From: Desulfopila sp. IMCC35006
GTDB lineage: Bacteria; Desulfobacterota; Desulfobulbia; Desulfobulbales; Desulfocapsaceae
Assembly: GCF_005116645.1 (NCBI RefSeq)
Contig: NZ_SWCM01000002.1
Span: forward strand, 474,706 to 538,705
Direction of reading: 5' to 3'
DNA length: 64,000 nt
Part shown: positions 8,577 through 18,600 of the stretch, in pieces
Layout: every line of letters begins with the position of its first letter
Position numbering within the stretch: position 1 is the stretch's first letter
Notes under the pieces: model-generated
Databases searched by the model: none
What the model saw: the letters and a program-made list of their open reading frames with translations, nothing else
Told to the model about the DNA's origin: nothing
Made by a program: the position numbers and the translations under genes

Positions 8577-9392
8577 ATGCAATACGGAATGATTATCGAC
8601 CTTGAACGATGTGTGGGCTGCCATGCCTGCACCATTGCCTGCAGAGCAGAATGGGAGGTCCCTGTAGAATTCTATCGAAACTGGGTGTTTAGAATGGGCC
8701 CCAGCATGGTCGGCAAAGAGTTGGCCTCAACCTATTACCCAGGCCTGTGCAACCACTGCTCCGAACCGCCGTGTGTTGCCGAATGTCCGGTTGATATGGA
8801 GGAAAGAACTTTTACCAATTTTAAAACGGGGGAAACCAAAACAATGGAGACCGCCGCCACCTGGAAGGACCCATTTGACGGTACGGTACAGATCGACAAG
8901 AATCGCTGTATCGGCTGCGGCGCTTGCGTCGATGCCTGCCCTTACAATGCCAGGTATGTCAACCCAGCTCTGGTAGATGACGTTTCAGATGACGGAAAAG
9001 CCGACAAATGCACCTACTGCAAACCGCGGGTGGAAGCTGGATCGGCACCGGCCTGTGTGCAGACCTGCATTACCGGCGCAAGGATATTCGGCGATCTGGA
9101 CGATCCGAAATCAGCTGTTTCCCTGTACGTTAAAAAAGGTGCCAGGGGCATCGAACCAAATGGCGGGGAGCTGGGACCCAACAGCAGGTATTATGGCAAG
9201 AAAAAGGATATGGATCTCCTATTTGCCACCCATACGCCTGAACTTGCCAATCTGGATCAGGTAAGAAGAAGGGCCATGCTCGCCTCTATGGTCAAGCCGA
9301 CGATGAAAAAGATTAGAAATCTTGGCCTGCTCGGTGTGGTAGGCGCCCTTATGGCCAAAGGGATAGTAGAGCAGAAAAAGAACGAGGAATAA
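8577..9392 (+). CDS. Four-cluster [4Fe-4S] ferredoxin subunit of the molybdoenzyme
   Basis: A 271-residue DmsB/PsrB-type electron-transfer subunit. Four Cys groups are visible: Cys12-15-18-22 (CVGCHACTIAC), CNHCSEPPCVAEC, CIGCGACVDAC, and CTYC followed by PACVQTC, giving the usual four clusters. A short hydrophobic segment near the C-terminus (LGLLGVVGALMA) could touch the membrane but is too short for a clear transmembrane helix. The gene starts 35 bp after the catalytic-subunit gene behind AGGAGG and ends the cluster about 100 bp before a strong terminator. It has no signal peptide and would travel with the Tat-exported partner. The redox partner is unidentified; periplasmic c-type cytochromes are candidates. 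Confidence 0.93.
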   Translation: MQYGMIIDLERCVGCHACTIACRAEWEVPVEFYRNWVFRMGPSMVGKELASTYYPGLCNHCSEPPCVAECPVDMEERTFTNFKTGETKTMETAATWKDPFDGTVQIDKNRCIGCGACVDACPYNARYVNPALVDDVSDDGKADKCTYCKPRVEAGSAPACVQTCITGARIFGDLDDPKSAVSLYVKKGARGIEPNGGELGPNSRYYGKKKDMDLLFATHTPELANLDQVRRRAMLASMVKPTMKKIRNLGLLGVVGALMAKGIVEQKKNEE

Positions 9393-9490
9393 ATTTCGTC
9401 TCGAAATATCAACCAGTATCTTGTTGACGGGCGAACCCCGGGAAACGTGAAATAGACCGGCATAAACACCTTCTTCTTCAGATACTGCAA

Positions 9491-9529
9491 AGCGCGATAA
9501 TCTCCTGTTTGATTATCGCGCTTTTTTTT
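9491..9529 (+). terminator. Rho-independent terminator after the molybdoenzyme operon
   Basis: A perfect 12-bp stem, AGCGCGATAATC (9491-9502) and GATTATCGCGCT (9511-9522), has an 8-nt loop and runs into eight T residues. Confidence 0.93.
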
Positions 9530-9602
9530 GTACTATCAACCCGCACAAGCAATGTATTTTTACCAGCGGCATTCTGTATCTTTTATAAAAAAGGATTTTA
9601 CC

Positions 9603-11288
<1,686 letters not shown>

Positions 11289-11300
11289 CAACAGTCAGAA

Positions 11301-11348
11301 AAGGCAGTTTCACCGGTACTGTTTTGCCCGTACCGGTGAAACTGCCTT
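11301..11348. terminator. Long perfect hairpin between convergent genes
   Basis: A 19-bp perfect stem, AAGGCAGTTTCACCGGTAC (11301-11319) with its complement at 11330-11348, has a 10-nt loop. It lies 12 bp after ettA and downstream of the HPt gene on the other strand. It lacks a strong T tract, so it may also act as an mRNA 3'-end stabiliser. Confidence 0.7.
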
Positions 11349-11442
11349 GTTGCCCGGGGAACAGCAGATAGTCGAGATGCCCTGTCAGTGACCGTTCATA
11401 TTCATTCCGCGAGGTGTCACCGGCAGGAAACAAGAGATCACA

Positions 11443-11766
11443 TCAGAGACGCTTGAGTTCCTGCAGTAATGCCTGCAACACCGCAATGTTTTCACGGGCA
11501 AGGTCTACCCCCCCTCCCCTGCTGTCATCTTCGATCTGCATGGCAAGCTCGTGTATACCGAGTATTCCCAGACTGGCGGCGGCACCTTTTATCGAATGCG
11601 CGGCGGCCATTATTTTCCCGGCGGAATTTTCCGCCAGCCCCTGCTCGAGGAGACGCAAATCCGACTGAAAAGAATCCTTGAAAATTTCCAGCAGCTCCTC
11701 TAACAATTCAGCATCATCGCCTGCCTGTTCCAGGGCATATTTTTTGTTCCATTTCAGTGCGATCAT
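11443..11766 (-). CDS. Stand-alone histidine phosphotransfer (HPt) protein
   Basis: A 107-residue four-helix HPt domain with the phospho-acceptor motif AHSIKGAAASLG, His57 being the predicted phosphorylation site. HPt proteins shuttle phosphoryl groups between the receiver domain of a hybrid histidine kinase and a response regulator. No kinase or regulator gene lies within the window, so the partners are unknown. The gene starts 36 bp after the Sua5/YrdC gene on the same strand and may be the last gene of the purDE-sua5-hpt unit. Confidence 0.9.
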   Translation of the reverse strand: MIALKWNKKYALEQAGDDAELLEELLEIFKDSFQSDLRLLEQGLAENSAGKIMAAAHSIKGAAASLGILGIHELAMQIEDDSRGGGVDLARENIAVLQALLQELKRL

Positions 11767-11802
11767 CGTGCAATCCTGTCAGTAATCCCAAAAGGCTCCA
11801 TA

Positions 11803-12435
11803 TTATTTCTCATCTCCCGTTTCAGCCAGTTCTTCAGATAAAATGAGCTGTCCACGACGAAACAGAAACAGCCGGTTATTTCTTATACCGACCACCGTCG
11901 AACACAATCCGCCACCAGTTATACCCCCATCAACTATGTAATCGACTCGATCACCTAACATGGCGATCACTTCCTGCGGTGATCGTGCCGGACTGAGACC
12001 GGATATATTGGCAGAGGTGGCGGTAATCGGCTTCCCCATCCGCTGCACCAACTGCTCTGCAACAGGATGGGGCGAAATACGGATCCCAACAGTTCCGGTT
12101 TGTCCTGTGATCTGCGGATTGATATGCCTTTGAGCGCGAAAGATGAGAGTCAACGGTCCCGGCCAATATCTCTTCATCAATGGTTCGTACAACTGCGGTA
12201 CATCCTGCACTATGGTTGTCAGTTGCGCCTTGTTTTCAATGAGCAGTAATAACGGTTTATGTTCCTGTCTTTGTTTTGCAGCAAATACTTTTGTTACGGC
12301 AAGTGCGCAATCGGGGTCAACCGCCAGACCGTAGTAGGTTTCAGTTGGAAAGGCGACAATCCCACCCCGGCGTAAATGTTCTGCCGCAAGGGTGAGCGAT
12401 GTCCCTACACGATCGCTGGATAAACTTTTACCCAT
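11803..12435 (-). CDS. L-threonylcarbamoyladenylate synthase (Sua5/YrdC/YwlC)
   Basis: A 210-residue enzyme that makes threonylcarbamoyl-AMP from Thr, bicarbonate and ATP for the t6A37 tRNA modification. The YrdC domain shows GGIVAFPTETYYGLAVD near the N-terminus, KHKP-like QEHKPLLLLI, a PGPLTLIF motif and TSANISG. I place the start at the ATG at 12435, which overlaps the purDE stop by 8 bp (ATGGGTAA) and implies translational coupling. The in-frame extension upstream lies entirely inside purE and is not family-like. It lacks the extra C-terminal Sua5 domain. Confidence 0.93.
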   Translation of the reverse strand: MGKSLSSDRVGTSLTLAAEHLRRGGIVAFPTETYYGLAVDPDCALAVTKVFAAKQRQEHKPLLLLIENKAQLTTIVQDVPQLYEPLMKRYWPGPLTLIFRAQRHINPQITGQTGTVGIRISPHPVAEQLVQRMGKPITATSANISGLSPARSPQEVIAMLGDRVDYIVDGGITGGGLCSTVVGIRNNRLFLFRRGQLILSEELAETGDEK

Positions 12436-14203
12436 TGATTTTCTGAGCTTTTTCTTCGACATCCAACACCATGTCATGACGCAACTTAACCAGTTTCTTG
12501 CCCAGTTCCGGATTGACCAAAGCAAGGATTTTCAAGGCCATTACCGCGCCATTTTTAGCGCCCGCCTTGCCAATTCCCATGGTCGCCACGGGAACACCAG
12601 GCGGCATCTGCACAGTCGACAGCAGTGCATCCAACCCCCCAAGAGAAGAGGAATCCAGTGGAACACCTATAACCGGAAGATCGGTGTGTGCCGCAAGTAC
12701 ACCGGCCAGATGCGCCGCCATGCCTGCACCGGCAATGATGACCCGTAAGCCTCTCTGCTGCGCTGTTTTGGCATACCCAACGGCTTTCTCCGGAGTACGG
12801 TGCGCCGAGGCGACGGTCATCTCACAGCAGATATCGTTTGCCCGCAAAAAATCTGCGGCAACTTTCATTGTCGCCAGATCGGAATCGCTGCCCATGACAA
12901 TGCCAACGAGCGGTGACGGCACTCCCGTCAAATTGCGCCGTAAGGCTTTATCACCAATATCCCGCCGGTAATAACAATTGGTCCATTTAATGACATCCAC
13001 CGCCGTATAAGCTCTGGCAATCGCATCTTTTAAGGTGTTGCCTACCGCAGTAACGCCCAGAACCCGTCCGCCGCTGGTAACAATTCGACCATTTTTTTTG
13101 GTAGTTCCGGCATGAAAGACTTCCACTCCCGGACATTCAGCAGCCTTGGCCAAACCACTGATAACCTTGCCTGTCTCATAGGCCCCGGGATATCCTCCGG
13201 AAGCCATGACCACACAGACAGTCGGCCGTGGATCAATTTTCATCTCAACCCGTTCCAGTTTGCCATCAATCGCTGCCTCAAAGATGTCGATTATGTCGCT
13301 TTTCAGCCGCATCAGCAGCGGTTGCGCCTCCGGATCACCGAACCGACAATTAAACTCAAGCACATTGATGTTCTGACCATCAATCATCAATCCTGCATAG
13401 AGCATCCCTTTATACGGTCTCCCTTCAGCCTCCAGACCTTTTATCGTCGGCAACATTACCCTGTTCATGACAAAATCAGCAATCTCGTCGGTCACCACGG
13501 GGGCTGGGGAATACGCTCCCATTCCACCGGTATTTGGCCCCTGATCTTTGTCAAATACTGCTTTGTGATCCTGAGACGTGGGCAGGGGGAGCACGGTCTT
13601 CCCATCGGTAAAGGCAATAAAGGAGGCTTCCTCTCCGGTAAGGCAGGTTTCAATTATAATCTTGTCCCCGGCACTGCCAAAAGCCTTGTCCGCCATGATC
13701 AGATCTACCGCCTGTTTCGCTTCTTCCACCGACCTGGCAACAATAACCCCCTTACCGGCGGCAAGCCCATCCGCCTTGACTACAAGCGGGGCGCCATGGG
13801 AATCGATATATTTTTTCGCCTTTTCACCATCATCGAATACCGCAAAAGACGCGGTCGGAATATTATATTTTTCCAGAAATTCCTTGGAGAATACCTTGCT
13901 GCCTTCAAGCTCTGCCGCTTTTTTGGTGGGTCCAAATATCCTCAGACCATTCTCCTCAAAGATGTCGACAATACCGGCCACCAGAGAGGATTCGGGCCCG
14001 ACTACTGTCAGATCAATGTGTTCTTTCTGGGCAAATTTAAGCAGTTTTTTAACATCGGTCACCGAGATATCGACACAATCTGCCAGGCGGCTTATACCGG
14101 CGTTGCCCGGGGCGCAGAATATCTTTTCGACCTTCTTACTCTGCTTTATTTTCCATACAAGCGCATGCTCACGCCCACCAGAACCAACAACAAGAATCTT
14201 CAT
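12428..14203 (-). CDS. purDE: Fused GAR synthetase (PurD) and N5-CAIR mutase (PurE)
   Basis: One continuous 591-residue frame. Residues 1 to about 424 are PurD, with VVGSGGREHAL at the start, an ATP-grasp domain (VVKADGLAAGKGV), QDHKAVFDKDQGPNTGGMGAYSP and EFNCRFGDPE. It ligates glycine to phosphoribosylamine. After a short linker, residues from about 428 to 591 are a complete class I PurE, with GIVMGSDSDL, SAHRTP, AGAGMAAHL, GVPLDSS and a complete C-terminus. It rearranges N5-CAIR to CAIR. The two steps are not consecutive in purine synthesis, so channelling is not the obvious reason for the fusion. No purK is in the window. Confidence 0.95.
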   Translation of the reverse strand: MKILVVGSGGREHALVWKIKQSKKVEKIFCAPGNAGISRLADCVDISVTDVKKLLKFAQKEHIDLTVVGPESSLVAGIVDIFEENGLRIFGPTKKAAELEGSKVFSKEFLEKYNIPTASFAVFDDGEKAKKYIDSHGAPLVVKADGLAAGKGVIVARSVEEAKQAVDLIMADKAFGSAGDKIIIETCLTGEEASFIAFTDGKTVLPLPTSQDHKAVFDKDQGPNTGGMGAYSPAPVVTDEIADFVMNRVMLPTIKGLEAEGRPYKGMLYAGLMIDGQNINVLEFNCRFGDPEAQPLLMRLKSDIIDIFEAAIDGKLERVEMKIDPRPTVCVVMASGGYPGAYETGKVISGLAKAAECPGVEVFHAGTTKKNGRIVTSGGRVLGVTAVGNTLKDAIARAYTAVDVIKWTNCYYRRDIGDKALRRNLTGVPSPLVGIVMGSDSDLATMKVAADFLRANDICCEMTVASAHRTPEKAVGYAKTAQQRGLRVIIAGAGMAAHLAGVLAAHTDLPVIGVPLDSSSLGGLDALLSTVQMPPGVPVATMGIGKAGAKNGAVMALKILALVNPELGKKLVKLRHDMVLDVEEKAQKING

Positions 14204-14294
14204 AGGCTACTCCAGTACGTTTTATTTTTATCTAGAGGGAAATATTGTTTTTACGAGAAAATCCGCCAATCATCCCTGTCGTTTTGATTGATCG

Positions 14295-14339
14295 TTGACA
14301 AACGGGATGTGAAATATTACATGAATGAATAGTCATTCA
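14295..14339 (+). promoter_or_regulatory. FadR-type operator with upstream -35 box
   Basis: The 18-bp palindrome TGAATGAATAGTCATTCA at 14322-14339 fits the Bacillus FadR consensus TGAATGAMTANTCATTCA at every position. A TTGACA hexamer at 14295-14300 places the palindrome over or just after the -10 region, as for an autorepressor. It sits 50 bp before the TetR-family gene and about 120 bp from the divergent purDE start. Confidence 0.72.
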
Positions 14340-14389
14340 TAATTTGCTCGTTTTTGTTGTTTTACTACTTCGATCTTTCTCTGTTGGGA

Positions 14390-14992
14390 ATGAAAGCAGA
14401 AAATAAACATTCAAAAATTATTTCGGCGGCCACCAAAGTCTTTGCCAAAAAAGGATTTTTCACTGCCAGGATATCCGATATTGCCAAAGAAGCCAAGGTT
14501 GCTGACGGAACAATTTATCTCTACTTCAACAACAAATACGATATCCTGCTCTCCGTATTTGAGGAAGAGGTGGGTAAAATTGTCGAAAAAACCACTAAGC
14601 TCCTCAGCAACGAGGAAGATCCCCGAAAAATGCTGGAAATCTTTACAGTCCAGCATCTGACAGCCATGAAGAAGAACAAGAACCTTGCCGAAGTGATTCA
14701 GATCGAACTGAGACAAACCCACAAGGTCATAAACGAATATCGAAATAATAAATTCAGCGAATACATCGGTATAATCGCCAACATAATCAAAAAAGGCCAA
14801 CAAACAGGAGTTTACAGAGCAGACGTCAAGCCTGACCTTGCCAAACGAATATTTTTTGGCTCTCTGGATGAGGTTTCAAGAGTCTGGAATGCATCACTTG
14901 AAACCCACTACACGGTTGAAGAAGTTGCTGATCAGGTTCTCACCATGTTCCTGGCAGGAATTCTGCAGACCTCCGCCAAGAATTCCGAGTAA
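14390..14992 (+). CDS. TetR/AcrR-family regulator, FadR-like
   Basis: A 200-residue one-component repressor. The N-terminal TetR DNA-binding domain (about residues 5-60) reads IISAATKVFAKKGF, ISDIAKEAKVADGTIYLYFNNKYDIL, close to the B. subtilis FadR/YsiA group. The helical ligand domain follows, with TetR_C-like DEVSRVW near residue 160. The ATG at 14390 is preferred because the ORF upstream of it lacks domain similarity and a ribosome site. FadR-like TetR proteins repress beta-oxidation genes until they bind long-chain acyl-CoA. The consensus operator upstream supports this and predicts autoregulation; no beta-oxidation genes are in the window. Confidence 0.88.
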   Translation: MKAENKHSKIISAATKVFAKKGFFTARISDIAKEAKVADGTIYLYFNNKYDILLSVFEEEVGKIVEKTTKLLSNEEDPRKMLEIFTVQHLTAMKKNKNLAEVIQIELRQTHKVINEYRNNKFSEYIGIIANIIKKGQQTGVYRADVKPDLAKRIFFGSLDEVSRVWNASLETHYTVEEVADQVLTMFLAGILQTSAKNSE

Positions 14993-15042
14993 GTTCAAGC
15001 AGTACAACACCTTCCCCGCACAATACAACGGTGCAGGCGACC

Positions 15043-15528
15043 TTATGAAAATTCAGAGGGTCGAATTGCGATCACCTCAAATTCTCTTTTTCCACCAGGT
15101 GTTACCGCCAGGACTTCATCACCTACCTCTTTGCCAAGCATACTTTTGCCAAGCGGCGACAGAACCGAGATGGAACCTTTTTTAACATCTGCCTCCTCCG
15201 GACCCAACAACTGATACGTGACCTCCTCGTCTGTGTCGAGATCGAGTAATTGAACGACAGTTCCGAATACAATACTGTTGGTCTTCACCTGTAAGCAGTC
15301 TATTACCTCTGCACGCGACAATTTGTCTTTGAGCTCCAGAATGCGTCCTTCGATATGGCCCTGCCGGTCTTTGGCCGCATGATATTCAGCATTCTCCTTC
15401 AGATCGCCATGCTCCCGCGCGACTTCAATAGCCTTGACAACCACACTCCGTTCCACCCTTTGCAGATGCTGCAATTCTTCCCGTAACTTTTGATTGCCGC
15501 TTTTGGACATTGGTATTCGTTGTATCAT
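15043..15528 (-). CDS. greA: Transcription elongation factor GreA
   Basis: A 161-residue cytoplasmic factor that rescues backtracked RNA polymerase by stimulating transcript cleavage. The N-terminal coiled coil carries REHGDLKENAEYHAAKDRQ, the conserved acidic tip, and the C-terminal FKBP-like domain includes GSISVLSPLGKSMLGKEVGDEV. The start MIQRIPMSK matches the family's usual beginning. It lies downstream of the TPR/beta-barrel gene on the same strand but is separated from it by a terminator. Confidence 0.96.
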   Translation of the reverse strand: MIQRIPMSKSGNQKLREELQHLQRVERSVVVKAIEVAREHGDLKENAEYHAAKDRQGHIEGRILELKDKLSRAEVIDCLQVKTNSIVFGTVVQLLDLDTDEEVTYQLLGPEEADVKKGSISVLSPLGKSMLGKEVGDEVLAVTPGGKREFEVIAIRPSEFS

Positions 15529-15540
15529 TTAAATCTCCAT

Positions 15541-15585
15541 AAAAAAATCCTGCAGGGTTCCAAAGCAAATAAGACCCATGCAGGA
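15541..15585 (-). terminator. Rho-independent terminator after the TPR/beta-barrel gene
   Basis: On the minus strand an 11-bp stem with one bulge (TCCTGCAGGGT at 15548-15558 pairing with 15574-15585) is followed by seven T residues (the A run at 15541-15547 on the plus strand). It ends the 15605-19609 transcript just upstream of greA. Confidence 0.75.
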
Positions 15586-15604
15586 GGTACCGACAAAATA
15601 ACTA

Positions 15605-18600
15605 TCACCACCGATAGTGCAGTGACAGAAACAATCCTTTATCCTCAAAATCATCACTTCTAGATAAAGTAAAGTTGCCTTTTAATAAAAAATGTGGGCT
15701 CATTTCAAGGAAAATATTGAAATTGGTAGTAAAAGAGAGATTTTCATTATCTTCGAGGCCAATGGCATTGTCGATCGCATAATAGCTCATGCCCTTCTTT
15801 TCCCCTTGCTGATAGCCCAGGAAATCGTGCTGAAAATGCAGATTTACCCGATGTTCGGTAAAGAAGGAAGGACTCCAGTAAAAGAGTCCATCCATCGACT
15901 CCCCGACAGTTCCCGGGGCTTTGTTTTCATCATCGTTGATCAGATACTGGTAATCATACCGTACTGCCACCTGCAGGGATTCACCAAAAATACTGTACGA
16001 TGAATAGCCGTGGAATCTGTTCTCGCCGTTCCCGTCATTGTAATAACGATGCCGTAAATCCCCGCCAAAAGACAGACCAACAGGGGTTTCAATACTCAAG
16101 CCGGTTTCAAACGACTGGTATGTTATTTGTCGCTGTATAGCCTCGATGGTATCGTATACCTGTTTTTTATCAAGCAGCACATACGCATTGACATAATCAT
16201 CCAGCTGCCCTTTCAATTCGACTTCGTACTGAAATCCTGGATTACTGTTCCCAGTAATCTTTTCCGCTCCGCCCCCCAGAATCAATTCGTAGGCTTTGGT
16301 AAACTCATAGGTTGCGACGGTGTAAAGATAGTTGCTGCCGGTCGAACCTTCGGTATCCAGCGACGCGAAACGGTTATTGGTATAACGAATCCGAACGTCT
16401 TTATCAAGATCGGGAGTAAACCAGAAAGACGTTCCGACAGTCGTTCTCGCCACATCGATATGACCATCCCTCCCCTTTTTTTCCTCGTATTCAGCATTAA
16501 AGACACTCTGGGGACTGATCTGCAGAGTGGTACGTTCGATAGACTTTTCTAACTCGGGAGAAGTGGTTCCACTTTTCTGCATGGCATCATACACCTGCGC
16601 CTCTTTACGATACTTGCCAATTTTACCATAGATATTTGCAAGATCACTCATTCCTTCGGAGGAATCTTGTTTTGAAAGTCGTTTATAACTTTGTTCAGCG
16701 TAATAATAGTTACGATCAAAAATTGCTTTTCGTGCCGTATATTCACTGGCGATCAGTTTTTGCCAACTATATTTTTCAAATAATCCGGAGACAATTTTTC
16801 CCGCTTCATTGTCTCGATTATCGAGCAGAAATTGCGGTCCCATAAATTCAGCAATGATGTCGGGTTCAGACCGCAACAGCAGCATCATCTGGTTCCAGAA
16901 ACTGTTTTCCCGGGAGAGATAATGATAATTTATCTGATTTTGCCTGAATTTTTCGCCGAGCAAATCCTGGACAGGTGGCGTCAGGAGTTGCCGGTAAATC
17001 TTTAACGCTTCAGCCTGCTGCTTATCCCCCCATAACAGCCTGGCAAGAACGAGGAGATCTTCAGTACTGTCTGAAGAGGTGAGTTTTGCCGCCAGATTCT
17101 CTATGCCGCCCCCTCCTTCTTCTTTTGTAAAGAGTACCAGTCCCTGTCCATACATCCCGCGGCGTGCTTCCACTTCGATGCGCTTTTTTTGAAAATATGG
17201 TTCCCCGGGATATTGGCGGATCAGCTTCGACAAAGCGACAACCGCATTTTGGCTCGTCCCCGTTGCAACCATTAATTCCGCCCAGACAGCTTGACCAACA
17301 AGAGAGTCGGGATATGTTTCAAGCGCTGCGGCGGCATATTTTCTGGCAGCACCATATTCTCGATACTCCATCTGTTTTAGAGCGACCGCCAGATATCTGG
17401 AAACCACCGGAGTGCCTTCAATGAGAACTTTATCATCGACGCCTGTTCCGTCATCTGTTTTTTTCAGCTTGCCCAGGAGCAAGCCTTTAAGGGTGATCAA
17501 TTCAGGATCGAAAGGGCCATTGTCCAAGAGCGATCCGCATTGTCGATATGCCTCCCGTACCTCGCCCCTGTAGTAACTCAGCCAGCAGTGTTTTTTCTCT
17601 AAGGCTACCAGAAAAGGCAATAATTCTCGTTGCGTCGACAATTTCCCGGCCGCTGTCAGATAGAGGTCGATGATCTGCTGGGCTTCTGCATATTCCCCTT
17701 CCGCCTGCAGCATCTCTACTCGCACGAGCAGCAATCTGGCACCATGAGGGTCATAAGAAAATTTAGCATCGCGCTGCCCTGTGGTCTTCAGCAATTCCTG
17801 ATACCAGCTCTTTGCACCAGCTACATTTTTATCGTTTACCGCATCTTCAGCCAGTTGAAAAAGGACATCTTCAACGAAGATATTACCCAGCAGCAGTTGG
17901 CGCAACAATTGCTCCGCCCGTTTCGTTTTTCCTTCTTTGCGCAGAGACCCCGCCATATGCAGGTCTATCCTGGTGGTTATCTCCGGCCAACCGGCGAAGC
18001 GTTCTTTCGCCCACTTACAGGTTCGCGCATATTCTTCAAACAGGAAATTATAAGAGAGCAGATCGAGATATGCCAACACGAAACGACTCAACACGCCTGC
18101 ATCGGTTTGATATAGACCCCCTGTAAAAAACGATTTCAGTTTATTGCCGTTACCGATTTTTCCGGCAAGCAGCAGACATTTTTCTCGAAGCGCGAAATCA
18201 TGCGGATCAAACGCCAGGCTCCTCTCATAGGAGGCGAGCGCTTTGATTTCCAGGCCCAGATGCTGCTCGGCATCGCCTTTCATGAGGTAGTAGAATTTTG
18301 ATTTGTTTTTCTCGGCAGCAACCAAAGAAAGATACTCAACGGTCTTTTTATACAGCGCTTTCCGGTAATATTGCTCTGCAAGACGCAGGGCGATATCATC
18401 ATCCCGGGCCGAGTGTTTAAAAAGAGTCGTCAGAACATCAATCAACTGTTCATGGTTGCCTTTCTTTTCCAGCAGATCAGCCATTTCAAGATACATTGCC
18501 GGTCGATCAAGAGTGATATCAGCAAGATCATTCCACAGCTGTTCAGCGCCTTCTTTTTCGACAATCCTCAAAAAATCAGCCGCGAGGATTGATTGTATCT

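Noticed and set aside
8577..9392. Fe-S subunit as a membrane-anchored protein
   Set aside because: The C-terminal hydrophobic stretch is only about a dozen residues, too short for a confident transmembrane helix.
13112..14287. 391-codon plus-strand open frame opposite purDE
   Set aside because: Antisense shadow of the fused purDE gene, whose catalytic motifs are intact on the other strand.
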